A stretch of DNA of 44,935 nucleotides from Streptococcus sp. HMSC072G04 (GCF_001813295.1 NZ_KV812021.1:56582-101516), one strand, 5' to 3'. Numbered from the stretch's first letter, positions 1 to 9,119 are shown. The notes: a model not told the origin generated them from the letters alone. Made by a program: numbers and translations.

Positions 1-31
1 GAATTACCGATTTCTGTCCCACTCTCTTTTT
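1..31. repeat. 3' end of an intergenic repeat element
   Basis: The first 31 bases are identical to 9666-9696, which form the right end of the intergenic repeat at 9517-9696. The window therefore starts inside the right end of a second copy. It ends in a T-rich run and lies just upstream of the promoter of the next gene. Confidence 0.75.
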
Positions 32-38
32 GATTGCA

Positions 39-67
39 TTGAAAAAAGTGGCGAAATGGCGTATGAT
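39..67 (+). promoter_or_regulatory. Promoter of the B3/4-domain gene
   Basis: TTGAAA (39-44), a 17-nt spacer and TATGAT (62-67) form a good sigma-A promoter, placed about 35 nt ahead of the start codon and right after the repeat end. Confidence 0.6.
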
Positions 68-101
68 AAACGTGTAAGGTTTCCCAATAGGAGGTGTTCA
101 G

Positions 102-797
102 ATGGACTTTCGTTTAGATCAAAGTTTAGTAGCTCTTGGTATTGATACGGTTGTGGTCGGAATTGCTAGAAATGTGGACCCCCAAGCAGTTTTACCCCCT
201 TCTTTTCTTGAAAAGAAGAAAGTAGTTGAACAATGGGCGCTCCAATGTCAGACAGAAGAAGTAGTGGCATCTCCTGTTATCAAAGGGTATACAGACCTCT
301 TGCAAACAGTAGGGCGTAGCATCAAGAAAAATCCACCAACAGTCCTAGCTCTTATCCGAAACATCCAGCATCGAGGAGCTCTTCCTCAGATCAATAGCAT
401 CATCGATATCTATAATGTCGAATCGCTGAAGTCTTTTCTCGCGATCGGAGGACATGACCTAGATAAGATTGAGGGACCGATTGAATTTACAGTGAGTCAA
501 AGAGACGATCTCTTTCTCCCTATCCTTTCTAGTGAAAAACATGTCGCACCGACAGATCCTGTCTACCGGGATCAAAAAGGAGTTCTGGCTTGGTTGGATG
601 TACGCGATAGTGACCATTACAAATTTGAGGAGACTACGCAAAACGCCCTCTTTGTCATCCAAGGAAATACCGAGACGTCAGTCGAGATGCGTTTAGAAGC
701 GCTAGAACGAATCCACAAGGACCTTGCTCTTTGCATGCCTCAGCTTCAATTTGAGAAATTTCTCGTCACACAAAATGGAGTGGAAAAGGTCGTGTAA
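102..797 (+). CDS. B3/4 domain protein (PheT-like tRNA-binding fold)
   Basis: This 231-aa soluble protein resembles the free-standing B3/B4 domain family (COG3382), related to the B3/B4 domain of the phenylalanyl-tRNA synthetase beta subunit, which contacts or edits aminoacyl-tRNA. Family-typical segments are visible: ALPQINSIIDIYNVESLKS (about 115-133) and the stretch GVLAWLDVRDSD followed by ALFVIQGN (about 160-190). ATG 102 is preceded by AGGAGG at 91-96. It is monocistronic, with its own promoter upstream and the pyrG promoter starting 33 nt after its stop. There is no signal peptide or membrane segment. The substrate is unknown; an amino-acid or tRNA-related role is inference from the fold. 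Confidence 0.8.
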   Translation: MDFRLDQSLVALGIDTVVVGIARNVDPQAVLPPSFLEKKKVVEQWALQCQTEEVVASPVIKGYTDLLQTVGRSIKKNPPTVLALIRNIQHRGALPQINSIIDIYNVESLKSFLAIGGHDLDKIEGPIEFTVSQRDDLFLPILSSEKHVAPTDPVYRDQKGVLAWLDVRDSDHYKFEETTQNALFVIQGNTETSVEMRLEALERIHKDLALCMPQLQFEKFLVTQNGVEKVV

Positions 798-829
798 ACA
801 GCGAAAATCATTTTCATGAAATTTTCAAT

Positions 830-858
830 TTGACAAAGTAATCCATTTGCGGTAAGAT
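830..858 (+). promoter_or_regulatory. pyrG promoter
   Basis: TTGACA (830-835), exactly 17 nt, then TAAGAT (853-858). Seven bases later the run GGGC begins at 866, the expected transcription start; this is the initial sequence at which Gram-positive pyrG genes undergo reiterative G addition. Confidence 0.85.
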
Positions 859-865
859 ATTGTTC

Positions 866-2584
<1,719 letters not shown>

Positions 2585-2590
2585 AAATCA

Positions 2591-2622
2591 AGGGAGCAGG
2601 TCGAAGGACCTGCTCCCTTTTT
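2591..2622 (+). terminator. Terminator of pyrG
   Basis: AGGGAGCAGGTC (2591-2602), loop GAAG, GACCTGCTCCCT (2607-2618), then a T run. A perfect 12-bp stem. Confidence 0.92.
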
Positions 2623-2663
2623 GTGAAAAAATGACAAACTCTGAAAAAAGTTTGAAAAAAATC

Positions 2664-2692
2664 TTGACAAAAAAGTCGTTGATTGATATACT
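2664..2692 (+). promoter_or_regulatory. Promoter of tRNA-Leu
   Basis: Consensus TTGACA (2664-2669), 17-nt spacer, TATACT (2687-2692), 16 nt before the mature tRNA 5' end. Confidence 0.85.
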
Positions 2693-2708
2693 AGTAAAGT
2701 ACTCAATC

Positions 2709-2794
2709 GCGGGGATGGCGGAATTGGCAGACGCGCAGGACTAAGGATCCTGTGACCGCTTTAGGTCGTGAGGGTTCAAGTCCCTCTCTCCGCA
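2709..2794 (+). tRNA. tRNA-Leu (anticodon AAG)
   Basis: An 86-nt class II tRNA. The acceptor stem GCGGGGA (2709-2715) pairs with TCTCCGC (2787-2793), discriminator A2794. The anticodon stem CAGGA/TCCTG encloses CTAAGGA, giving anticodon AAG, which reads CTT. A long variable arm follows, then the T arm GAGGG/CCCTC with loop TTCAAGT (2775-2781). CCA is not encoded. Confidence 0.95.
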
Positions 2795-2801
2795 TCGGAT
2801 C

Positions 2802-2826
2802 AAGATAGCTTCGGCTATCTTTTTTT
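2802..2826 (+). terminator. Terminator of tRNA-Leu
   Basis: AAGATAGC, a TTCG tetraloop (2810-2813), GCTATCTT and a T run to 2826. Confidence 0.92.
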
Positions 2827-2843
2827 GTTTTCAAATCTCTTTG

Positions 2844-2852
2844 TGGTAGAAT
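2844..2852 (+). promoter_or_regulatory. Extended -10 promoter of the 2875 gene
   Basis: TGGTAGAAT is an extended -10 element; TTGTTT 16 nt upstream is a weak -35 inside the T tract of the preceding terminator. Confidence 0.45.
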
Positions 2853-2874
2853 GGGTGTGAGATGAGGTGAGAAC

Positions 2875-3327
2875 ATGAAGAAAAAGGATCTGGTTTTGGT
2901 CGATGGCCTCTTTGCACTATTGGGAAGTGCCATTAATTTTTTCGGTCCTATCCTAATTTTAGCGATGGCGATAGGCGCATACAAGGATACTTTTAGATAT
3001 TTTATTGCCTTAAACATATGGAATGTTTTCATTTTTTTAGTGGCGATTGCTTCTAAGTATCTGCTCAGAGAAGAGAAAAGGATGAAAAGATGGATTCCCA
3101 ATCTCTTTCAGATAGCAGGCTTTATTCTCTTTCTTGCGTCAATCCTTGCAGTGTTTGAGAATATTCCCTTTCTTGAGGGAGTGCTAAACGGACTTCTTGG
3201 GAAAATGTTTACCGACAGTCAGTTATTTGCTGCTTATTTCTATTCTCAATGGGTCGCAGGTGGACTCCTTGTGATTTGCGGGATTGGCTTTCTCCTTTCA
3301 TTAAAAAATTTTAAAGAGAAGGATTGA
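2875..3327 (+). CDS. Small integral membrane protein, unknown function
   Basis: I do not recognise this 150-aa protein as a named family. It has about four hydrophobic helices: roughly residues 10-33, 42-62, 77-95 and 122-142. Between helices 2 and 3 is a basic stretch (LLREEKRMKRW) that probably faces the cytoplasm. ATG 2875 follows GATGAGGTGAGAAC. The gene stands alone, with a weak promoter after the tRNA-Leu terminator and its own terminator directly after the stop. No catalytic motif is visible. Confidence 0.7.
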   Translation: MKKKDLVLVDGLFALLGSAINFFGPILILAMAIGAYKDTFRYFIALNIWNVFIFLVAIASKYLLREEKRMKRWIPNLFQIAGFILFLASILAVFENIPFLEGVLNGLLGKMFTDSQLFAAYFYSQWVAGGLLVICGIGFLLSLKNFKEKD

Positions 3328-3352
3328 AAGGGGGCATAAACTCCCTTTTTTT
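3328..3352 (+). terminator. Terminator
   Basis: AAGGGGG (3328-3334), loop CATAAA, CTCCCTT (3341-3347) and seven T residues; starts directly after the TGA stop of the membrane protein gene. Confidence 0.8.
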
Positions 3353-3457
3353 GCTTTTTGAAAGGGATGGAAGTCATAGGAGGGAGAGGGTTCCTCCTCA
3401 TTTATTGGAAGAAATCGCTTAAAGGCACAGGAAAAACTAGCAATTTCATCTAAAAAG

Positions 3458-3493
3458 TGATAAAATAAACAATGTAAGTGGGATTAACCCCAC
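3458..3493 (+). promoter_or_regulatory. fba promoter and leader hairpin
   Basis: TGATAAAAT (3458-3466) is an extended -10; no good -35 is visible at the expected place (TAGCAA at 3438). The 5' leader holds a small hairpin, GTGGG (3478-3482) / CCCAC (3489-3493), before the AGGAGG site. Confidence 0.6.
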
Positions 3494-3519
3494 AAAAATT
3501 TATAGGAGGCCTATAACAA

Positions 3520-4401
3520 ATGGCAATCGTTTCAGCAGAAAAATTTGTCCAAGCAGCTCGTGACAATGGTTATGCAGTTGGTGGATTTAACACAAACAAC
3601 CTTGAGTGGACTCAAGCTATCTTGCGTGCAGCAGAAGCTAAGAAAGCTCCAGTACTTATCCAAACTTCTATGGGTGCTGCTAAATACATGGGTGGTTACA
3701 AAGTATGTAAAGCCCTTATTGAAAACCTTGTAGAATCAATGGGTATTACTGTACCAGTTGCTATTCACCTTGACCATGGTCACTACGACGATGCTCTTGA
3801 ATGTATCGAAGCTGGTTACACTTCAATCATGTTTGACGGTTCACACCTTCCAGTTGAAGAAAACCTTAAATTGGCGAAAGATGTCGTTGAAAAAGCTCAT
3901 GCTAAAGGTATCTCAGTAGAAGCTGAAGTTGGTACTATCGGTGGTGAAGAAGACGGTATCATCGGTGACGGTGAATTGGCACCAATCGAAGACGCTAAAG
4001 CAATGGTTGCTACAGGAATCGACTTCTTGGCTGCAGGTATTGGTAACATCCACGGTCCTTACCCAGCAAACTGGAAAGGTCTTCACCTTGACCACTTGCA
4101 AAAATTGACTGAAGCTGTTCCAGGATTCCCAATCGTATTGCACGGTGGATCAGGTATCCCTGATGATCAAATCCAAGCAGCTATCAAACTTGGTGTTGCA
4201 AAAGTTAACGTGAACACTGAATGCCAAATCGCATTTGCAAATGCTACTCGTCAATTCGTACGTGAATACGATGCAAACGAAGCAGAATACGACAAGAAGA
4301 AACTCTTCGACCCACGTAAATTCTTGAAACCAGGTTTCGAAGCAATTACTGCAGCTGTTGAAGAACGTATCGACGTATTCGGTTCAGAAGGCAAAGCTTA
4401 A
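3520..4401 (+). CDS. fba: Class II fructose-bisphosphate aldolase
   Basis: This glycolytic and gluconeogenic enzyme interconverts fructose 1,6-bisphosphate with dihydroxyacetone phosphate and glyceraldehyde 3-phosphate, using zinc. At 293 aa it has the size of the short Gram-positive class IIB aldolases. Visible are the motif HLDHGHYDD (Asp plus zinc-binding His, about 83-91), the segment VEAEVGTIGGEEDG with a conserved Glu, and HGGSGIP with a zinc His and phosphate-binding residues near 208-214. AGGAGG lies just upstream of ATG 3520. Codon use is strongly biased, as in highly expressed streptococcal genes. Monocistronic. Confidence 0.96.
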   Translation: MAIVSAEKFVQAARDNGYAVGGFNTNNLEWTQAILRAAEAKKAPVLIQTSMGAAKYMGGYKVCKALIENLVESMGITVPVAIHLDHGHYDDALECIEAGYTSIMFDGSHLPVEENLKLAKDVVEKAHAKGISVEAEVGTIGGEEDGIIGDGELAPIEDAKAMVATGIDFLAAGIGNIHGPYPANWKGLHLDHLQKLTEAVPGFPIVLHGGSGIPDDQIQAAIKLGVAKVNVNTECQIAFANATRQFVREYDANEAEYDKKKLFDPRKFLKPGFEAITAAVEERIDVFGSEGKA

Positions 4402-4416
4402 TTAAAAACAGGAAAG

Positions 4417-4444
4417 CAAGGTCCCATGTGGATCTTGTTTTTTT
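4417..4444 (+). terminator. Terminator of fba
   Basis: CAAGGTC (4417-4423) pairs with GATCTTG (4431-4437), followed by seven T residues. Confidence 0.82.
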
Positions 4445-4456
4445 GTATGGGAAAGG

Positions 4457-4485
4457 TTGCTTCCAGAGGTTAATTTTTGTACAAT
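4457..4485 (+). promoter_or_regulatory. Promoter of the alpha/beta hydrolase (leaderless arrangement)
   Basis: TTGCTT (4457-4462), 17 nt, TACAAT (4480-4485). The expected start of transcription, about 7 nt after the -10, falls on ATG 4492. Confidence 0.6.
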
Positions 4486-4491
4486 ATGGCT

Positions 4492-5424
4492 ATGAAAAAA
4501 TTCAAACTGTGGAGCTGGATCATTTGTGGCTTTTTCCTGCTCTTTTTAGGTGCTACATTTATTTTTCATCAATTCAGTTTACGAAATGAAAGTAAGCTTC
4601 TCACACCCATTGGTAAACAAGTTACAGTCAATGGACATCGAATGAATGTCTCTGTTAAAGGAGAAGGACCTGAAACAATCGTTTTTCTTTCCGGTGCAGG
4701 TATCGCCTCTCCTATTTTAGACTTTAAGAATCTATCAGATTCCCTATCCAAAAAATACAAAGTTGTTGTCGTGGAGCGAGCAGGATATGGTTTTAGCCAA
4801 GATAGTGATCGTTCAAGAGATGTGATGGAGGTCCTTTCTGAGACCCGTCAAGCTTTGGTGCAAGCTCATGTTTCAGGACCTTATGTGATTGTTTCGCATT
4901 CAATGGCTAGTTTAGAGAGTCTTGCTTGGCAAGAGAAATATCCAAATGAAGTGAAGGCTTTGATTGGCCTGGATTGGGCCTTGCCAGCGAGTTATGAAGA
5001 TTTAAAAGAACACCCAACTCTCATAACCTTAGTCTATTGGACGAGTAAGATTGGCCTGCTCCGTTATTTCCCAGAGTCCTTTTATATAAAAAATCCAACT
5101 CTGACTGAAACTGAACGACAACAATATAAATTACTAGCATATAAGCAGTTGATGTCACAAGCCATGCTTCATGAATCCCGTTTGGCAAAGGAAAATGCCA
5201 AGAAAGTTCCATCTAGCATTAATCCGAAAATTCCAGCCTTACTCCTGGTTTCTAACGGTGAAGGCACGACATTTAGCCAATCAGAGTGGCAACGTTATGC
5301 AGAGAGATTTGCAAGCGACCAGTCTAATGTTCAAGTCGACTATATAGATGCGCCTCACGACCTCTATCATTATCAAAGCGATGCTATTGTTTCTCGCATT
5401 AAAGAATTTTTAGAGAATAATTGA
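4492..5424 (+). CDS. Membrane-anchored alpha/beta-hydrolase
   Basis: This 310-aa alpha/beta-hydrolase has an N-terminal hydrophobic helix (about residues 7-26), so it is probably anchored with its catalytic domain outside. Fold landmarks: the oxyanion segment VFLSGAG (64-70), VVVVERAGYGFS (91-102), the nucleophile elbow VSHSMAS with Ser137, and APHDLYHY with candidate catalytic His289. The elbow reads S-H-S-M-A rather than the classic G-x-S-x-G. A TTG 15 nt upstream would extend the frame, but ATG 4492 gives a typical Lys-rich signal-anchor start and coincides with the predicted +1. No Shine-Dalgarno sequence is well placed. The substrate is unknown. Confidence 0.8.
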   Translation: MKKFKLWSWIICGFFLLFLGATFIFHQFSLRNESKLLTPIGKQVTVNGHRMNVSVKGEGPETIVFLSGAGIASPILDFKNLSDSLSKKYKVVVVERAGYGFSQDSDRSRDVMEVLSETRQALVQAHVSGPYVIVSHSMASLESLAWQEKYPNEVKALIGLDWALPASYEDLKEHPTLITLVYWTSKIGLLRYFPESFYIKNPTLTETERQQYKLLAYKQLMSQAMLHESRLAKENAKKVPSSINPKIPALLLVSNGEGTTFSQSEWQRYAERFASDQSNVQVDYIDAPHDLYHYQSDAIVSRIKEFLENN

Positions 5425-5529
5425 GGGCTTAAAAATCCATTGAGACTGATGATAATAATTAAATGCTGAAGGATTAACAGTAGAATCGTTAATTTTCTCG
5501 ATTAAAAAATTCTTTTTCTTAACAATAAG

Positions 5530-5553
5530 CCTGCCCCTAAGGGCAGGTTTTTT
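5530..5553 (+). terminator. Terminator
   Basis: CCTGCCC (5530-5536), loop CTAA, GGGCAGG (5541-5547), six T residues. Confidence 0.92.
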
Positions 5554-5635
5554 GGTGTCTTAAGGAAACTATTTAACAGAATTTTTGATTAAAAGTTTCA
5601 TTTTAAGAGAGAAATCTCTAATTTTATAATCTATA

Positions 5636-5649
5636 AGCAAACGCTTGCA
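5636..5649. promoter_or_regulatory. Candidate cre site (CcpA operator)
   Basis: AGCAAACGCTTGCA is a near-palindrome centred on CG (5642-5643). It matches the cre consensus TGWAANCGNTNWCA at most fixed positions. It overlaps the -35 hexamer of the next promoter, a position expected for repression. Confidence 0.55.
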
Positions 5650-5673
5650 TTCCTTTTTTTATTAGATTATAAT
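5645..5673 (+). promoter_or_regulatory. Promoter of the ABC-2 exporter operon
   Basis: TTGCAT (5645-5650), 17 nt, perfect TATAAT (5668-5673). Confidence 0.7.
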
Positions 5674-5782
5674 AGGTTGGTATAAAGCCTTCTGTAATAA
5701 TATTTAGAAAGTGTAGAAAGTAAGGATTTAGAATATTTGTGGTCAAAAATACAATGTTGCTTCTTACGATAGGGAGATAGAT

Positions 5783-6775
5783 ATGGCAATGATAGAAGTA
5801 CAACATCTTCGGAAAAATTTTGTGAAGACAGTTAAGGAGCCGGGGTTAAAGGGAGCCTTGCGCTCCTTTATTCATCCTGAAAAGCAGACCTTTGAAGCGG
5901 TCAAGGATTTAACTTTTGAAGTTCCAAAAGGGCAGATTTTAGGATTTATCGGGGCAAATGGTGCTGGGAAGTCAACCACCATCAAAATGCTGACAGGAAT
6001 TTTGAAGCCCACATCTGGCTTTTGTCGGATTAACGGCAAGATTCCGCAGGATAATCGCCAAGATTATGTCAAGGATATTGGAGTCGTTTTCGGACAACGC
6101 ACCCAGTTATGGTGGGATTTGGCTCTGCAAGAGACCTACACGGTTTTGAAAGAGATCTATGATGTACCGGACTCGCTTTTCCATAAGCGCATGGACTTTT
6201 TGAATGAAGTTTTGGATTTGAAGGAATTTATCAAGGATCCTGTGCGGACTCTTTCACTAGGTCAACGGATGCGGGCGGATATTGCGGCTTCCTTGCTTCA
6301 CAATCCCAAAGTTCTCTTTTTAGATGAACCGACTATTGGTTTGGATGTGTCGGTCAAGGACAACATTCGTCGGGCCATTACCCAGATTAATCAGGAGGAA
6401 GAGACAACTATTCTCTTGACTACTCATGATTTGAGTGATATTGAGCAACTCTGTGATCGGATTTTTATGATTGATAAGGGGCAAGAGATTTTTGATGGAA
6501 CGGTTAGCCAGCTCAAGGAGACCTTTGGAAAGATGAAGACTCTCTCCTTTGACCTGACGCCAGGTCAAAATCATCTCGTCTCTCATTATGAGGGCTTGCC
6601 TGATATGTCCATTGATAGACAAGGAAATACTCTCAATATTGAATTCGATAGTTCCCGCTACCAGTCGGCCGATATTATCAAGCAAACCTTATCTGATTTT
6701 GAGATCCGTGATTTGAAGATGGTAGATACGGATATTGAAGATATTATCCGTCGCTTCTATCGAAAGGAGCTCTAA
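5783..6775 (+). CDS. ABC transporter ATPase (ABC-2 exporter, COG4586 type)
   Basis: This is the energising subunit of a three-gene exporter. The 330-aa protein has Walker A GANGAGKST (about 57-65), a Q-loop region VVFGQRTQLWWDL, signature LSLGQRMRAD, Walker B VLFLDEPTIGLD and switch His in LLTTHDLSD, then a C-terminal regulatory domain. The insertion between strand 1 and Walker A, and the QRTQLWWDL segment, are typical of the COG4586 subgroup that pairs with COG4587 and COG3694 permeases. GGGAG lies before ATG 5783. The stop is 1 nt before the next start. The substrate is unknown; family names mention drug or antibiotic export. Confidence 0.9.
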   Translation: MAMIEVQHLRKNFVKTVKEPGLKGALRSFIHPEKQTFEAVKDLTFEVPKGQILGFIGANGAGKSTTIKMLTGILKPTSGFCRINGKIPQDNRQDYVKDIGVVFGQRTQLWWDLALQETYTVLKEIYDVPDSLFHKRMDFLNEVLDLKEFIKDPVRTLSLGQRMRADIAASLLHNPKVLFLDEPTIGLDVSVKDNIRRAITQINQEEETTILLTTHDLSDIEQLCDRIFMIDKGQEIFDGTVSQLKETFGKMKTLSFDLTPGQNHLVSHYEGLPDMSIDRQGNTLNIEFDSSRYQSADIIKQTLSDFEIRDLKMVDTDIEDIIRRFYRKEL

Positions 6776-6776
6776 G

Positions 6777-7595
6777 ATGGTCAAATTGTGGAGACGTTAT
6801 AAACCCTTTATCAATGCAGGGATTCAGGAGTTGATTAGCTATCGAGTCAACTTTATTCTTTATCGGATTGGCGATGTCATGGGTGCTTTTGTGGCTTTTT
6901 ATCTATGGAAGGCTGTCTTTGATTCCTCCCAGGAGCCTTTGATTCAGGGCTTCAGTATGGCGGATATCACCCTCTACATCATCATGAGTTTTGTGACTAA
7001 TCTTCTGACTAGGTCGGATTCTTCCTTTATGATTGGTGATGAGGTCAAGGATGGTTCCATTATCATGCGCTTGTTGCGACCAGTGCATTTTGCGGCTTCT
7101 TACCTCTTTACGGAGCTTGGTTCCAAGTGGTTGATTTTTATCTCTGTTGGACTGCCATTTTTAAGTGTCATTGTTTTGATGAAAATCTTATCTGGGCAAG
7201 GGATTGTAGAAGTGCTGGGACTAACTACCCTTTATCTCTTTAGCTTAACCCTGGCTTATCTGATTAACTTTTTCTTTAATATTTGCTTTGGATTTTCAGC
7301 CTTTGTATTTAAAAATTTATGGGGTTCCAACCTACTTAAGACTTCCATAGTGGCCTTTATGTCTGGGAGTTTGATCCCCTTGGCTTTCTTTCCAAAGGTC
7401 ATTTCAGATATTCTGTCCTTCTTACCTTTCTCATCCTTAATTTACACTCCGGTCATGATTATTGTTGGAAAATACGATGCTAGTCAGATTCTTCAAGCAC
7501 TTTTGCTTCAGCTTTTCTGGCTTATAGTGATGGTGGGCTTGTCTCAGTTGATTTGGAAACGAGTCCAGTCATTTATCACCATTCAGGGAGGTTAG
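6777..7595 (+). CDS. ABC-2 permease subunit (COG4587 type)
   Basis: A 272-aa multi-spanning membrane protein with about six hydrophobic segments and an N-terminal amphipathic start (KLWRRYKPFINAGIQELI). ATG 6777 is chosen because AGGAG sits 8 nt upstream, within the end of the ATPase gene; upstream in-frame codons have no ribosome site. Hydrophobic blocks such as DVMGAFVAFYLW, a helix within 140-190 and FLPFSSLIYTPVMIIVG near the end fit COG4587. It should pair with the next permease as a heterodimer. Confidence 0.88.
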   Translation: MVKLWRRYKPFINAGIQELISYRVNFILYRIGDVMGAFVAFYLWKAVFDSSQEPLIQGFSMADITLYIIMSFVTNLLTRSDSSFMIGDEVKDGSIIMRLLRPVHFAASYLFTELGSKWLIFISVGLPFLSVIVLMKILSGQGIVEVLGLTTLYLFSLTLAYLINFFFNICFGFSAFVFKNLWGSNLLKTSIVAFMSGSLIPLAFFPKVISDILSFLPFSSLIYTPVMIIVGKYDASQILQALLLQLFWLIVMVGLSQLIWKRVQSFITIQGG

Positions 7596-7596
7596 T

Positions 7597-8382
7597 ATGA
7601 AAAAATATCAACGCATGCATCTGATTTTTATCAGACAGTATATCAAGCAAATCATGGAATACAAGGTAGATTTTGTGGTTGGTGTGTTGGGAGTCTTTCT
7701 GACTCAAGGCCTGAACCTCTTGTTTCTCAATGTCATCTTTCAACACATTCCCTCCCTAGAAGGTTGGACTTTTCAAGAAATTGCCTTTATCTATGGATTT
7801 TCCTTAATTCCAAAGGGACTAGATCATCTCTTTTTTGACAATCTCTGGGCTTTAGGTCAACGACTAGTTCGAAAAGGGGAGTTTGACAAGTATCTGACTC
7901 GTCCTATCAATCCTCTCTTTCACATCCTCGTTGAGACCTTTCAGATTGATGCCTTGGGTGAACTCTTGGTCGGTGGCATTCTATTAGGAACAACAGTAAC
8001 TAGCATCTCTTGGACTCTTCCAAAATTCCTGATTTTTCTAGTCTGTATTCCTTTTGCGACCTTGATTTACACTTCTTTAAAAATCGCGACAGCTAGCATC
8101 GCTTTTTGGACCAAGCAGTCAGGTGCCATGATTTACATTTTCTATATGTTTAATGATTTTGCCAAGTATCCTATTTCTATTTACAATTCGCTCCTTCGTT
8201 GGTTAATTAGCTTTATTGTACCTTTCGCCTTTACGGCCTACTATCCTGCCAGCTATTTCTTGCAGGACAAGGATGGACTCTTTAATATTGGTGGTTTGAT
8301 TCTGATTTCCCTTGTTTTCTTTGTTATTTCCCTCAAACTTTGGGATAGGGGATTGGATGCTTACGAAAGTGCTGGTTCGTAA
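7597..8382 (+). CDS. ABC-2 permease subunit (COG3694 type)
   Basis: A 261-aa membrane protein with about six helices. The segment GQRLVRKGEFDKYLTRPINP is typical of COG3694 permeases (the partner gene has the related DGSIIMRLLRPV). The start codon follows GGGAGG, which lies in the end of the previous gene, 1 nt separating stop and start, so translation is coupled. It is the last transporter gene of the operon; no terminator separates it from the acetyltransferase 35 nt downstream. Confidence 0.88.
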   Translation: MKKYQRMHLIFIRQYIKQIMEYKVDFVVGVLGVFLTQGLNLLFLNVIFQHIPSLEGWTFQEIAFIYGFSLIPKGLDHLFFDNLWALGQRLVRKGEFDKYLTRPINPLFHILVETFQIDALGELLVGGILLGTTVTSISWTLPKFLIFLVCIPFATLIYTSLKIATASIAFWTKQSGAMIYIFYMFNDFAKYPISIYNSLLRWLISFIVPFAFTAYYPASYFLQDKDGLFNIGGLILISLVFFVISLKLWDRGLDAYESAGS

Positions 8383-8417
8383 GAGGTAAAGTAAGACTAA
8401 AATCAAGAAAGGAACTT

Positions 8418-8882
8418 ATGATGTTTGTAATTAAAGAAGTCAAGGGTGAAGATCAAAAAATGGCAGTTGTCGCTGAGATTTTAAGGGATTTGCCAGAATG
8501 GTTTGGAATACCAGAAAGCACGCAAGCCTACATTGAAGGAGCTAAGGATTTACGAGTTTGGGCTGCTTATCAAGAAAGTGATGTAGTAGGGTTTATAAGT
8601 TTATCATATTCGAGTGAAGATTGTGCTGAAATTGACTGTCTAGGCGTGAAAAAATCATTCCAAGGTCAAGGAATTGGAAGGAAATTAATTACGACTATAG
8701 AAAGAGAAGCAGTCAAACAAGTGGACTACCTACAGGTCAAAACAGTCGCAGAAGGTTCAAATAAAGATTATGACCGAACAAATGTCTTTTATCGCAGTCT
8801 TGGTTTTAAAAAATTAGAGATTTTTCCGCAACTATGGGATCCACAGAATCCATGTCAGATTCTGATTAAAAAGATCAACTAA
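8418..8882 (+). CDS. GNAT-family N-acetyltransferase
   Basis: A 154-aa GCN5-related acetyltransferase. The acetyl-CoA pyrophosphate-binding motif A is clear, IDCLGVKKSFQGQGIGRKLI (about 72-91), and the C-terminal motif NVFYRSLGFKKLE is typical. The acceptor is unknown. GAAAGGAA precedes ATG 8418; ATG 8421 is an equally possible start. It probably rides on the ABC operon transcript. A promoter for tRNA-Thr starts right after its stop. Confidence 0.85.
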   Translation: MMFVIKEVKGEDQKMAVVAEILRDLPEWFGIPESTQAYIEGAKDLRVWAAYQESDVVGFISLSYSSEDCAEIDCLGVKKSFQGQGIGRKLITTIEREAVKQVDYLQVKTVAEGSNKDYDRTNVFYRSLGFKKLEIFPQLWDPQNPCQILIKKIN

Positions 8883-8888
8883 AAGTGC

Positions 8889-8916
8889 TTGACATCCGCT
8901 ATCAGAGTGCTATACT
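8889..8916 (+). promoter_or_regulatory. Promoter of tRNA-Thr
   Basis: TTGACA (8889-8894), 16 nt, TATACT (8911-8916). Confidence 0.83.
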
Positions 8917-8928
8917 AAGAAGGTAATC

Positions 8929-9001
8929 GCCGATTTAGCTCAGTTGGTAGAGCAACGCACTCGTAACGCGTAGGTCACAGGTTCGATCCCTGCAATCGGC
9001 A
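8929..9001 (+). tRNA. tRNA-Thr (anticodon CGT)
   Basis: A 73-nt tRNA. The acceptor stem GCCGATT pairs with AATCGGC and the discriminator is A9001. D arm GCTC/GAGC; anticodon loop CTCGTAA gives CGT, reading ACG; T arm ACAGG/CCTGC-type with loop TTCGATC. Read strictly, the anticodon stem ACGCA/CGCGT has an A-C mismatch in the pair next to the loop. CCA is not encoded. Confidence 0.93.
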
Positions 9002-9018
9002 TAGAAAAAATCTGCTTT

Positions 9019-9078
9019 GAAGGAGCGAGACGATGAATAATGGTGATCACATATTCGTTCGGTCTCGCTCCTTCTTTT
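9019..9078 (+). terminator. Long hairpin terminator after tRNA-Thr
   Basis: GAAGGAGCGAGAC (9019-9031) and GTCTCGCTCCTTC (9062-9074) form a perfect 13-bp stem followed by TTTT. The 30-nt loop contains further pairing (GAATA/TATTC). The long structured loop is unusual for a simple terminator. Confidence 0.75.
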
Positions 9079-9105
9079 GACCACATAGGCGCCATTTTTG
9101 ACCAC
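9075..9105 (+). promoter_or_regulatory. Direct-repeat operator, copy 1
   Basis: TTTTGACCAC occurs at 9075-9084 and again at 9096-9105, exactly 21 bp apart, two helical turns. LytTR-domain regulators bind direct repeats with this spacing. The second repeat ends about 37 nt before the -10 of the next gene, and a matching pair lies before the LytTR gene. Confidence 0.6.
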
Positions 9106-9119
9106 TTAGTCAAAAGTCC

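Larger units (their letters stand above)
5425..5782. other. 358-nt intergenic region
   Basis: It holds the hydrolase terminator (5530-5553), a cre-like site (5636-5649) and a promoter (5645-5673) for the ABC operon, then a leader of about 100 nt. I see no credible coding sequence on either strand; the region is AT-rich. Confidence 0.6.

Noticed and set aside
2703..3101. A 132-codon minus-strand frame opposite tRNA-Leu and the small membrane protein gene
   Set aside because: It covers the tRNA and the opposite strand of a better-supported gene; no ribosome site or family features.
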